NCBI GenBank assembly: GCA_013821615.1
Contig: JACDGQ010000071.1
Location: forward strand, 1-10,556
Source of the DNA: Planctomycetota bacterium
GTDB taxonomy: Bacteria > Planctomycetota > UBA11346
Reading direction: 5' to 3'
DNA: 10,556 bases
In this document: positions 1 to 6,974 of the stretch, piece by piece
Position numbering within the stretch: position 1 is the stretch's first letter
How the letters are laid out: each line of letters starts with the position of its first letter
The notes under the pieces: generated by a model
Told to the model about the DNA's origin: nothing
Databases searched by the model: none
The model's input: the letters and a program-made list of their open reading frames with translations, nothing else
Position numbers and translations under genes: made by a program

Positions 1-931
1 GCTTGAGGCCGCCCTGGTTGATGTCGATGTCGTCGAGCACCTTGGGCTTCTTGTCGGTGATCACCGGGACGCTGTCGAGGTCCTCGAGCAGCTCGGTGAC
101 GAACGGGAAGGGCACCAGCATGCTGTGGTGGGTGGCTGCGTTGTAGGCCTTCAGGCCGCTGATGCCGCGCGCGTTCAGGCGCGTGGCGAGGTCGGCGTGG
201 CTGAGTTCAGCGACGTCAAGCTTGTCGCTGCACACCGTCACCGACCACAGCACGGCGTACATGTGGATGTAGAGGTAGAAGGTGCGGCGGTACTTGAAGA
301 CCTCGCGCAGGGTCGCGTGGCACTGCTTGAAGGTGTTCGGGCGCGAGACCGGGCTTTCGGTGTGCATCACGAACAGGCCGTTCTCATCCTTGAAGGTCTT
401 CTTCACCTCCTTGAAGAACTCCTTGGTGTAGAGCATCACCGACGGACCGAACGGGTCGGTCATGTCCATGATCACCGCGTCGAACTTCTCCTTGGTCTTC
501 TGCACGAACTTGCGGCCGTCGCCCACTTCCAGGCGGTAGCGCTTGTCGGCGAAGGCGCCGGCGTTGATCTCGGGCATCAGCTTCTCGCAGAAGTCGACCA
601 CGCCGCCGTCGAGCTCGGCCATGACCGCCTTCTTGACGGTGCTGTGCTTGAGCACCTCGCGCAGGATGCCGCCGTCGCCGGCGCCGATGATCAGCACGTC
701 CTCGGGCTTGGGATGCGCAGTCAGGGCAGGGTGGACCATCGGCTCGTGGTAGAGGAACTCGTTCTTCGAGGTCACCTGGGTGACGCCGTCGAGCAGCAGC
801 ACGTTGCCGAACTCCTCGCTCTCGACGATCTCCAGCTTCTGCCACTTGGTCTTGGCCTGGTGCAGGGTCTTGCCGGCCTTGTAGAAGTAGCCGAAGGTGG
901 GGTTGAGGCGCTCGACGATGTAGCGGGACAT
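1..931 (-). CDS. speE: spermidine synthase (polyamine aminopropyltransferase), C-terminus cut by window edge
   Basis: Transfers an aminopropyl group from decarboxylated S-adenosylmethionine to putrescine, giving spermidine in the cytoplasm. I read this frame directly from the complement; it is open from the ATG at 931 to base 1 (310 residues, no stop). It shows the family pattern in order: an N-terminal beta part with Q31, Q52 and Y61-H62; the Rossmann motif VLIIGAGDGG at 79-88; acidic E106 at the end of the next strand; GDGRKFV at 137-143; and the active-site segment DMTDP at 156-160, where many homologues have DSTDP. The two Asp of that segment are kept. AGGA lies six bases before the ATG and supports the start. 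The protein continues for at least 25 residues past the segment (PFPFVTELL) where typical enzymes of about 280-290 residues end. It is divergent from the DUF58 gene. Family assignment is secure; the true end is unseen. Confidence 0.95.
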   Translation of the reverse strand, partial: MSRYIVERLNPTFGYFYKAGKTLHQAKTKWQKLEIVESEEFGNVLLLDGVTQVTSKNEFLYHEPMVHPALTAHPKPEDVLIIGAGDGGILREVLKHSTVKKAVMAELDGGVVDFCEKLMPEINAGAFADKRYRLEVGDGRKFVQKTKEKFDAVIMDMTDPFGPSVMLYTKEFFKEVKKTFKDENGLFVMHTESPVSRPNTFKQCHATLREVFKYRRTFYLYIHMYAVLWSVTVCSDKLDVAELSHADLATRLNARGISGLKAYNAATHHSMLVPFPFVTELLEDLDSVPVITDKKPKVLDDIDINQGGLK

Positions 932-1089
932 GGGATTTCCTAAGGAGTGGGCCGGTCCGCGGCCGCAGGGGCCGTCCGGGGTGCGCAGGTTGTAGGGAGG
1001 CAGCAAACCCCCGCAATCCGAAGATTCGGTGAAGCCGGGATGAAGCGGTTCGGCGCGCAAGTAGAGGAGGTGCATGGAGAGGGGATTGA

Positions 1090-1236
1090 AACGCAGAGGC
1101 GCAGAGGGGGAGGCAAAGGGCCGCAGAGGCGATTTATTCAGGCCGACAGCCATCAGCAGGACGGAGTCCAAAGCCGGAATCGGCATCCTGGGCGTCCTCT
1201 GCGGCCCCGTGCTTTCCCCTCTGCGCCCTCTGCGTT
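1090..1236. repeat. imperfect inverted repeat of the CGCAGAGG type in the speE/DUF58 divergent region
   Basis: The 391-base gap 932-1322 between the divergent speE and DUF58 genes contains no convincing gene. Within it, 1090-1129 (starting AACGCAGAGGCGCAGAGG) is nearly the reverse complement of 1196-1236 (ending CCTCTGCGCCCTCTGCGTT). The arms are 40 and 41 bases and differ by a few substitutions and small indels; the spacer is 66 bases (1130-1195). A transcript in either direction could fold into a long stem. Similar purine-rich CGCAGAGG strings are, from memory, common dispersed intergenic repeats in several bacterial groups, so a dispersed element or MITE-like remnant is the most likely reading. 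I see no transposase and no clear target-site duplication. No promoter for either flanking gene could be called here with confidence. Confidence 0.75.
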
Positions 1237-1322
1237 AAGAGGTCATGGGTGGCCACCGGCGACCCGGGGAGTCCGGATGATCCTGTACTGGCCTCGCGGC
1301 GGTGGGGGATTATGGTCATCGC

Positions 1323-2228
1323 ATGCTCCACGGCACCGCGTCCCCACTCATCCGGCCGGCCGACCTCGCGCGGCTGCACAGCCTGGAGGTGGCGGCGCGC
1401 ATTGTCGTGGAAGGTCTGCAGACCGGCGCGCACCGCAGCCCCCACAAAGGCCACTCGGTCGATTTCGCCGACCACCGGCCATACGTCGCCGGCGACGACC
1501 TGCGCCACCTCGACTGGAAGGTGCTCGGGCGCAGCGACCGCCTGGTGCTCAAGCGGTATGAGGCCGAGACCGACCTCGGCTGCACCCTGGCGGTCGACGG
1601 CTCGGCGAGCATGGGCTACAAGGGCGAGCGCTCGGGGCTCAGCAAATACACCTACGCGGCCGGCCTGGCCGCCTCGATGGCCTACCTGACGCTCCAGCAG
1701 CAGGACCGCGCCGGACTGGTGATCTTCGCCGAGAAGGTCGCCATCGAATACAAGCCGGCGCGCACCGACCAGTTGTCGCGCATCTGCCGCGCGCTCGAGG
1801 CGCACCAGCCGGCCGCTGGTACCGATGCGGTGAAGGGGCTCGAGCACCTCGTCGCGCCCGCCTACCACAAGGGACTGGTGCTGGTGTTCAGCGATTTCCT
1901 CGCCGATCCCGAGACCATCCGCGATACGCTCGATCGGCTGCGCCACCGCGGACACGACATCGCCCTGGTGTGGGTGCTCGATCCCGACGAGCTGGATCTG
2001 GGGGTGTCGACGGTCAGCCGCTTCGAGGGCCTGGAGCAGGACGGCACCCTGACCGCGGAGCCGCGCAGCCTGCGCGTCGCCTATGCCGCCGAGGTCGCGC
2101 GCCACCGCCTGCAGCTGCAGAAGCTGTGCCGCGGTCGCAAGCTGGCCTTCGTGGAGTGCCATACCTCAGAGGCCTTCCACCTGCCGCTGAACCGGCTGCT
2201 GGTCGCGCTGCACGCCGAGCGCCGCTAG
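1323..2228 (+). CDS. DUF58 family protein (vWA-like fold), cytoplasmic, 301 aa
   Basis: Member of the DUF58 family, whose proteins usually sit beside MoxR-type AAA ATPases and are thought to act with them as chaperone or co-factor units; no biochemical role is fixed. The family signature is at 48-65 (FADHRPYVAGDDLRHLDW). A vWA-like metal-site motif DGSAS follows at 92-96, with T167 and S190-D191 in positions expected for the rest of such a site. There are no signal peptide or membrane helices, so this is the short soluble form. The frame opens with a GTG at 1302, but I chose the ATG at 1323: MLHGTASP... is a typical family N-terminus and the GTG has no ribosome site. The G-run 5' of the ATG is a weak and rather distant site. 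No MoxR ATPase or Bat-type gene is next to it here; the neighbours are speE (divergent) and a small unknown gene (convergent). Confidence 0.9.
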   Translation: MLHGTASPLIRPADLARLHSLEVAARIVVEGLQTGAHRSPHKGHSVDFADHRPYVAGDDLRHLDWKVLGRSDRLVLKRYEAETDLGCTLAVDGSASMGYKGERSGLSKYTYAAGLAASMAYLTLQQQDRAGLVIFAEKVAIEYKPARTDQLSRICRALEAHQPAAGTDAVKGLEHLVAPAYHKGLVLVFSDFLADPETIRDTLDRLRHRGHDIALVWVLDPDELDLGVSTVSRFEGLEQDGTLTAEPRSLRVAYAAEVARHRLQLQKLCRGRKLAFVECHTSEAFHLPLNRLLVALHAERR

Positions 2229-2271
2229 TCGTTCACCCCGCAGGTGATGAGCTGGCGTGCAGGAGAGCGGT

Positions 2272-2490
2272 TCAGTGCGCCAAGGGGATGCGGCCGACCT
2301 TCGGCGTCTCCTTGATCTCGACGGTGCCATTTCTGCTTATCCCGCGGATCACGATGTGTGAGCCGTAGGAATTCTCGGCCAAGCCGATCGAAGCCTTGCC
2401 GGACGTGATGGCCTCGAGCACGTGGGTTTTTGCTGCTTCGGCAGTTGCGTGGTCCATTGAGAGCTTGCCGATGCGGGTGCGGAAGGCCAT
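2272..2490 (-). CDS. small protein of unknown function, 72 aa
   Basis: I do not recognise a family. The frame gives a compact protein with a mixed, soluble-looking composition and no signal peptide, membrane helix or cysteine. It has an N-terminal basic stretch, a probable helix around residues 13-30 (HATAEAAKTHVLEAITSGKA) and a probable beta-rich C-terminal half (SHIVIRGISRNGTVEIKE, 44-61). A ribosome site AAGGA lies about eight bases before the ATG at 2490, which favours a real gene over chance. It is convergent with DUF58, leaving 43 bases between them, and lies 211 bases downstream of the glycoside hydrolase gene on the same strand. A 5' leader hairpin precedes it (2508-2529). The call rests on composition and ribosome site only. 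Confidence 0.6.
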   Translation of the reverse strand: MAFRTRIGKLSMDHATAEAAKTHVLEAITSGKASIGLAENSYGSHIVIRGISRNGTVEIKETPKVGRIPLAH

Positions 2491-2507
2491 GGAACGGGTT
2501 CCTTGCC

Positions 2508-2529
2508 CCTGGATACCCGAGGGTCCAGG
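2508..2529 (-). other. small hairpin in the leader of the 72-aa gene
   Basis: On the minus strand this reads CCTGG-ACC-CTCG-GGT-AT-CCAGG: a 5-bp and a 3-bp helix around a 4-base loop, with a 2-base bulge. It ends about 17 bases before the start codon at 2490, close to the ribosome site. It could affect translation or be chance. The rest of 2491-2701 shows no gene and no clear terminator for the upstream hydrolase gene. Confidence 0.3.
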
Positions 2530-2701
2530 TGGTGTGCAAATGCTTTTTTCGCTCGTGAGCGGGATCCGGCGGTCAGCGCTGCGCCGTCAACCTTGCACAC
2601 ATGGCGCAGGGGCAGCATTCGCTAGTTGCGCCGGACCCAGCGCTCCGTCGTAACGTCAAAACATCCAGATCGGCGGAGTGCTTCCCCGACCATTCCGAGG
2701 A

Positions 2702-5185
2702 TCAGGGCAGCAGAAGATCCGCGCTCGCTCCAGGAGCGATGACGCGGGTATCCGCCGGTTGACCCGCCACGGTGGCGGTGACCGCGAGATTTCCGCCCTG
2801 CCGCTCCACCACCAGATCCCACTCGCGGCCGAAGGCGCGGATGCTGCGCAGCGCCATGCGCGGCCAGCCGTCGGGCAGGCGCGGGGTGCAGCGGAAGCGG
2901 TCGAGGCCCGTGGGCAGGATGCCGAACAGGCCTTCGCTGAAGACGCGGCAGTAGAGGGCGCTCTCGGAAGACAGCTGGTTGCCGTGGGTGCCGGTCTCGA
3001 CCGCGTAGGGCACGTGATCGCCGAGCAGGCGCCGCTGGCTGAAGGCGGTCAGGTAGCGCAGCGCCGTGGCGGTCGCGCCGGCCTGGAAGACGCCGCGCAG
3101 GCCGTACAGCGTCGAACGGTCCCAGAAGATGCGGTTGCCGGCCTGGGTGGCGAGGCCGTCGGCGGTCCACAGGCGCGGCGAGAACAACGCGGCGATGGTG
3201 GCGTCGCGGCGCTCCATCAGCCCCATGCACAGCGGCAGGCAGATCCATGAACGCAGCACCTCGCAGCCGTCGAAGTAGCGGTAGGTGGCGAAGCCCTCGA
3301 CGCTGGCGCCGAAGCAGCGTTCGATGGCCTGCGCCACACCCACGGCGCGCTGGTCGTAGTCGGCGGCCTCGGCGGTCCGACCCAGGGCGCGGGCAAGATC
3401 CGCCGCGGAGCGCAGGCCGCCATAGCACAGGCTGATGGTCGAGAGGTTTGCCGCTCCAGCCGGGAAGCGGCCTTCGAGCTCGTCGTGGTCGGAGCGGATC
3501 GCACCGTCCGGTCCGGTTTGTCGACGGCAGTATTCCAGGCACCAGACGATGCCCGGCCACAACTCCTCGGCCAGGGTGCGGTCACCGCGCGCCAGACAGA
3601 AGCGCGCGCAGCCGTAGGCGTACATCGCCGCGTCGCCGCGATCGCCGGCGCCGTCCCAGAAGCTGGTGCCCTCGGCGACGATCGACGAGGGGATGCGGTG
3701 GTAGTCGGGCTTCATGTAGGCCCGGTAACCGCGGTAGGTGTCGAGCGAGGCCTGGTTGCCGCCGTCGTCGCCCAGGAACGGGAAGAACGGGCCGGCGTAC
3801 TCGACGTTGTCGTTGCACCACGTGGCGGCGTAATACGCCAGACCCCCGGGCGCGAGCATCAGTCCGCCGCGCGTCGCGTTGATCGCCTCGGCGACGCGCA
3901 GCTTGGCCATGGCGAAGGTGTGGTCGAGGACCGGATCGGGGGTCTCCAGGCGCAGTGCCTGCTGCAGGCCGGCGAAGAAGGCGCGGCGCGCGGCCTCCTC
4001 GACGGCGGCATCCGGTACGGCGCCGGTCGCCTCGCCGTCAAGGTGCGCGCTGAAGCGCACCGCGAAATCCAGGGACCGGCCGGGCGCGAGCACGGTGCTC
4101 GTGGGCGCATCGTGGACGACCTCCATGATGTTCAGGCCATACGGCCCGCGCACCTCGTCGCGGAGCGCCAGCGGCGCGACCGCCACCGTCACCGGGGCGG
4201 TTCCCGTGTTGCGCAGGGTCCAGCGGTCGAGGGCGGTGCGCGCGCTGGTGGTCGGGAAGGTGCAGCGCGTGATCACGAGCCCGGCCTGCGCGGTGGCATG
4301 GAAAGTCAGGGTGCCATCCAACACCACCCGCGTCACGCGCAGTTCGCCGAGCGGGGCACCGTCGACGCTGATCGCCGGCTCGGCCTCGCGACCGTAGTGG
4401 TGGATGAGGCTGCTGTGGGTGTTGTTCGGCGGGATGCGTAGCGATGGCCACACCAGGCTGCGCGCGATGCGCAGGCCGCGTTCGCCGCTGACCGCATACT
4501 CGACCACCTGACCGGCGAGACGGCCGCCCTGCTCGAGGAAGTCGTCGTGCTCGGGGGTGCGATCCGCTGCGACATCCCACATGATGCTGGACTTTTCAGC
4601 CAGGCGCCAGCGCACGTGCGGCGGTGCTGAGATGGTCTCGGGACGGTTGCCGACGACCTGAAACTTCGCATCTGCCCAGTCGGCGTGATCGCCGCCGTTG
4701 CCATCGCCACCATTGCCAACAGCCAGGATCAGCGTGCGCACTCCGGAGACCTCGACATCCACCGGTTTGGAAGGGTCGCCGCCATGCATCACGCCGCTGC
4801 GCCACAGCTCTTTGCCGTCGCCGCTGATGGTGAACTCGACGCTGCCGTTGCGGCCCGTGGCGCCCTGTTCGTCATCGACGCCGACGCTGGCGGTGAAGCG
4901 ACTGCTGCCGCCGGCGAGCGCGACCTGGAGTTCGCAGGGCGCGTGCGTACCGAAGCCGTGGGCGAAGGGGATGCCGCCGATGTGCATGGGGCGACCCTCC
5001 ACCGAACGGTCGATGCCGGGCGAGCCCCAGCCCTGCTGGGCCAAGCTGAGGTCGAGCGTGGAGAGCTGCACCTCCTCTGCGCCGGGAAGCGCGGCGGCCA
5101 GGGCCAGCGTGCAGGCCAGGATCACCAACCGTCCGACCGCGGTCGGTTGGACAGCGGACATCTGGAGACGCGACGCGATCGGCAT
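2702..5185 (-). CDS. secreted glycoside hydrolase with N-terminal NPCBM domain and (alpha/alpha)6 catalytic part, 827 aa
   Basis: Predicted to be exported and to bind and cleave a glycan; the substrate cannot be read from sequence. Order of parts: signal peptide at 1-36 (hydrophobic LVILACTLALAAALPG at 20-35); an NPCBM carbohydrate-binding domain at about 38-182 with GIPFAHGFGTHAP, the VDDE turn and the closing ADWADAKFQV; a beta-sandwich region at about 190-390 like that preceding clan GH-L type barrels; a helical six-hairpin region at about 400-745 with TWCNDNVEYAGPFFPFLG near 455-472, GDRGDAAMYAYG and DHDELEGR near 568; and a short C-terminal beta part. Acidic residues are present but I do not assign the catalytic pair. 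I chose the ATG at 5185 because GGAG lies seven bases upstream; a GTG at 5227 lacks a site. The AraC gene lies directly upstream on the same strand, suggesting local control. GH78-, GH95- or GH65-like relatives are alternatives. Confidence 0.85.
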   Translation of the reverse strand: MPIASRLQMSAVQPTAVGRLVILACTLALAAALPGAEEVQLSTLDLSLAQQGWGSPGIDRSVEGRPMHIGGIPFAHGFGTHAPCELQVALAGGSSRFTASVGVDDEQGATGRNGSVEFTISGDGKELWRSGVMHGGDPSKPVDVEVSGVRTLILAVGNGGDGNGGDHADWADAKFQVVGNRPETISAPPHVRWRLAEKSSIMWDVAADRTPEHDDFLEQGGRLAGQVVEYAVSGERGLRIARSLVWPSLRIPPNNTHSSLIHHYGREAEPAISVDGAPLGELRVTRVVLDGTLTFHATAQAGLVITRCTFPTTSARTALDRWTLRNTGTAPVTVAVAPLALRDEVRGPYGLNIMEVVHDAPTSTVLAPGRSLDFAVRFSAHLDGEATGAVPDAAVEEAARRAFFAGLQQALRLETPDPVLDHTFAMAKLRVAEAINATRGGLMLAPGGLAYYAATWCNDNVEYAGPFFPFLGDDGGNQASLDTYRGYRAYMKPDYHRIPSSIVAEGTSFWDGAGDRGDAAMYAYGCARFCLARGDRTLAEELWPGIVWCLEYCRRQTGPDGAIRSDHDELEGRFPAGAANLSTISLCYGGLRSAADLARALGRTAEAADYDQRAVGVAQAIERCFGASVEGFATYRYFDGCEVLRSWICLPLCMGLMERRDATIAALFSPRLWTADGLATQAGNRIFWDRSTLYGLRGVFQAGATATALRYLTAFSQRRLLGDHVPYAVETGTHGNQLSSESALYCRVFSEGLFGILPTGLDRFRCTPRLPDGWPRMALRSIRAFGREWDLVVERQGGNLAVTATVAGQPADTRVIAPGASADLLLP

Positions 5186-5279
5186 GGACCAGCTCCGGAA
5201 CGATGGCTTCAAGGTAGCATCGTCCACGCCCTGGACAGTCGCGAATCTCTGACATGGGCATGCGTGAAACGCGCACGGC

Positions 5280-5328
5280 GAACTTCGAACTTCGAACTTC
5301 GAGCTTCGAGCTTCGAGCTTCGAGCTTC
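5280..5328. repeat. tandem array of seven 7-base units, GARCTTC
   Basis: Three perfect copies of GAACTTC (5280-5300) are followed by four of GAGCTTC (5301-5328), then a diverging GAAGCTG. The array ends in the 10-base palindrome GCTTCGAAGC (5324-5333). It lies in the 168-base gap between the AraC stop (5354) and the hydrolase start (5185), about 95 bases before the hydrolase ATG, so it is in that gene's upstream region. Heptamer arrays of this TTCGARC type are, from memory, dispersed in many genomes of this sort, so a short tandem repeat prone to copy-number change is the likeliest identity. An operator role is possible but not shown. Confidence 0.9.
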
Positions 5329-5353
5329 GAAGCTGCGAGGTTGGGGCGCCGGC

Positions 5354-6187
5354 TCAGCGGTGGCGGGCGCGGAAGACGCTGGGCGGCATCCCGACCACGC
5401 GGCGGAAGGCGGCGCTGAAGTAGAGCGGGGTGAAGCCCAGCTCGCGTGCGATGGCGCTGCTCGGCCGGTCGGATCCGAGCAGCAGGGCCTGCGCCTGGCG
5501 CATCGCGTGGAGCAGGCCATAGCGCTGCGGCGTGGTCTGCAGACCGGCGCGGAACAGGCGGTTCAGGTGCGCGGCGCTGACCCCGGCGCGCTGCGCCAGG
5601 TCCGCGGTCGACAACGCGCGTCCGGCGCGTCCTTCGAGCAGCGGCAGGACGCGTACGACCGCCGGATGCAGCACTGCCTCGCCGCGCGCCGCCTGGCTGG
5701 ACAGCAGCAGCTCGACGAGCAGCTGGTAGGCGAGCGCGGACGCCTGCGCGTGCCAGTCGCCGCGTGCGCGCATGAACAACCGGCGCAGTCCGCTGAACAA
5801 CGTCTGGGCACGGTGCGCATCGCGCCACGCCACGCGCGATGGCAGGCGTCCGACCACGTCGTCGGCGAGGGGGCCGGCCACACCGAGGTAGACCTTGTGC
5901 ACCGCACCGCCGAGCGCGCGGTAGCGGTGCCGTGCGCCGCGCCGCAGCACGAAGGCCTCGCCCGCGCCGATCTCCGCGCTCGCGCCATCCTGATCGAGAT
6001 GGATCGTCCCGCGCAGCACCAGTTCGATGGCCATGATCGGCGAGCACGCCCGCGCGCAGACCTCGCCCCGCGGCCACCACGACGCGCCGATCTCGGTCAC
6101 GCGCAGCGGCAGAGGCGCCGGGCTGTGGCCGGCGAGGATGAACCAGCTGCGCGCCGAGCCGCTGCCGCGGATGCGATTCACGGTCAT
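5354..6187 (-). CDS. AraC-family transcriptional regulator with cupin-type sensor half, 277 aa
   Basis: A ligand-responsive transcription activator, most likely of the glycoside hydrolase gene directly downstream. The C-terminal 95 residues (about 183-277) are the double helix-turn-helix AraC domain: LSTADLAQRAGVSAAHLNRLF is the first unit, a linking helix follows, then SSAIARELGFTPLYFSAAFR and a closing GMPPSVFRARHR. The N-terminal part (about 10-110) has the alternating strand pattern of a cupin-like sensor, including the turn IGAGEAFVLRRGARHRYR. The frame is open from a GTG at 6253, but the ATG at 6187 has AGGTGG six bases upstream and gives a normal length, so I prefer it. The response regulator gene lies 79 bases upstream on the same strand; an AT-rich patch between them may hold a promoter. 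Regulator family is secure; the target is inferred from position. Confidence 0.93.
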   Translation of the reverse strand: MTVNRIRGSGSARSWFILAGHSPAPLPLRVTEIGASWWPRGEVCARACSPIMAIELVLRGTIHLDQDGASAEIGAGEAFVLRRGARHRYRALGGAVHKVYLGVAGPLADDVVGRLPSRVAWRDAHRAQTLFSGLRRLFMRARGDWHAQASALAYQLLVELLLSSQAARGEAVLHPAVVRVLPLLEGRAGRALSTADLAQRAGVSAAHLNRLFRAGLQTTPQRYGLLHAMRQAQALLLGSDRPSSAIARELGFTPLYFSAAFRRVVGMPPSVFRARHR

Positions 6188-6255
6188 CGCGGGCCACCTG
6201 GTCGAGCCACCTGTTAAGACTTCTGCAAGATCATTCAAGCCAGCATCGTTCACGG

Positions 6256-6273
6256 CATAATAAACACTATAAT
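6256..6273 (-). promoter_or_regulatory. AT-rich patch, possible promoter of the AraC gene
   Basis: In GC-rich surroundings, 6257-6273 has only two C/G bases among seventeen and on the minus strand contains TATAGT and TATTAT, both near the -10 consensus. It overlaps the last codons of the response regulator gene and lies about 70 bases before the AraC ATG. I find no good -35 hexamer at normal spacing, so this is a weak call. Confidence 0.3.
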
Positions 6274-6758
6274 CGCTGGGAATCGAGCGGCTTTCCCCCC
6301 GCCTCGTTCACCACCCCCGCCACCCGCCTGCGCTCATCTCCACTCTCATCGCTGCTCGGCAGGTAACGCTCCAAGGACTTCACCCAGCGCACCAGTTCGG
6401 CAAAGTCCTGTGGTTTGATCATGAATGCGCTGATGCCCCACGACGAGCAGGCCAGCTCATCGTCAGGACGGTGCGAGCCGGTCAGTACGACCAGCGGCAC
6501 TTCGCGAGGGTTATACGCAGTGCGGATGACCTGCAGCAGGGTCTTGCCCTTCAGACCAGGCAGGCCGAGGTCGAGGACGACCAGGGCCGGCAGAGGCTTG
6601 CCGGCGTAGCCGCCCAGGCGGTTGAGCCGCACCACCGCCGCGGTGGCGTCGCTCGCGTGGGTGACGGTGGCATTCAGACCGCTCGCGAGCACCGCGGCCT
6701 CAAACAGGTCGCGGTCATCCTTGCGGTCTTCAATCATGAGGATTTCGGGCGCGGCCAT
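6267..6758 (-). CDS. single-domain response regulator, Rcp1-like, 163 aa
   Basis: A phosphorylation-controlled receiver domain with no output domain; such proteins pass phosphate or signal by protein contact. All receiver residues are visible: the acidic pair E10-D11 in LMIEDRKDD, phospho-acceptor D63 in VVLDLGLPGLKG, T93 in VVLTGS and K115 in FMIKPQDF. The YNPREVPLVVLTGS...IKPQDFAELVRWVKSLE layout is that of the Rcp1-type receivers often paired with phytochrome-like or hybrid histidine kinases. The frame reaches 6884, but the extra 42 residues lack fold signals and the ATG at 6758 has AAGGG just upstream. The tail after about 130 is charged (SSDESGDERRR) and probably unstructured. No histidine kinase is in the window. 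The neighbours on the same strand are a membrane protein (216 bases upstream) and AraC (79 bases downstream). Confidence 0.92.
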   Translation of the reverse strand: MAAPEILMIEDRKDDRDLFEAAVLASGLNATVTHASDATAAVVRLNRLGGYAGKPLPALVVLDLGLPGLKGKTLLQVIRTAYNPREVPLVVLTGSHRPDDELACSSWGISAFMIKPQDFAELVRWVKSLERYLPSSDESGDERRRVAGVVNEAGGKPLDSQRL

Positions 6759-6974
6759 GGTGTCCCTTTTCCAGATGGGTGCGGATGAACCACCGTTGAG
6801 CGTAGGCAGCACACGCCACAAGTCGAGAAGGAGCTGGGTCCGCTTTGACGGCTGTGCCACACCTGCGATCACCGCGCACTGCAAAGCGCAATGAAGCTGG
6901 CGAGCACGGCAGGATGGTTTGTCCCCACGCCTGTTACAGCGACGCTGCAGCCCAAGCGATGGCGGTGTCGACGT

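Noticed and set aside
125..943. Plus-strand open frame of 272 codons opposite spermidine synthase
   Set aside because: The other strand carries the intact SpeE motifs; this translation is Leu/Val/His/Glu-rich with no domain.
947..1561. Plus-strand open frame of 204 codons across the inverted repeat and into DUF58
   Set aside because: It runs through both repeat arms and into the real DUF58 frame; the Arg/Pro/Gly-rich composition is that of a shadow frame.
2541..2561. T-tract next to the palindrome CGCTCGTGAGCG as a terminator
   Set aside because: The T-tract precedes the hairpin on the plus strand, and on the minus strand the hairpin is followed by A residues, so the order is wrong for an intrinsic terminator.
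5280..5328. Tandem array considered as a CRISPR
   Set aside because: Units are 7 bases and directly adjacent, with no spacers; no cas gene is present.
4685..6217. Long plus-strand open frame of 510 codons opposite the hydrolase and AraC genes
   Set aside because: It is the antisense shadow of two genes with clear domains; its translation is low-complexity Ala/Arg/Gly/Glu-rich, as expected in high-GC DNA, with no family signal.
6759..6884. N-terminal extension of the response regulator to 205 residues
   Set aside because: The receiver fold starts at the ATG at 6758, which has its own ribosome site; the extra residues have no fold signal.
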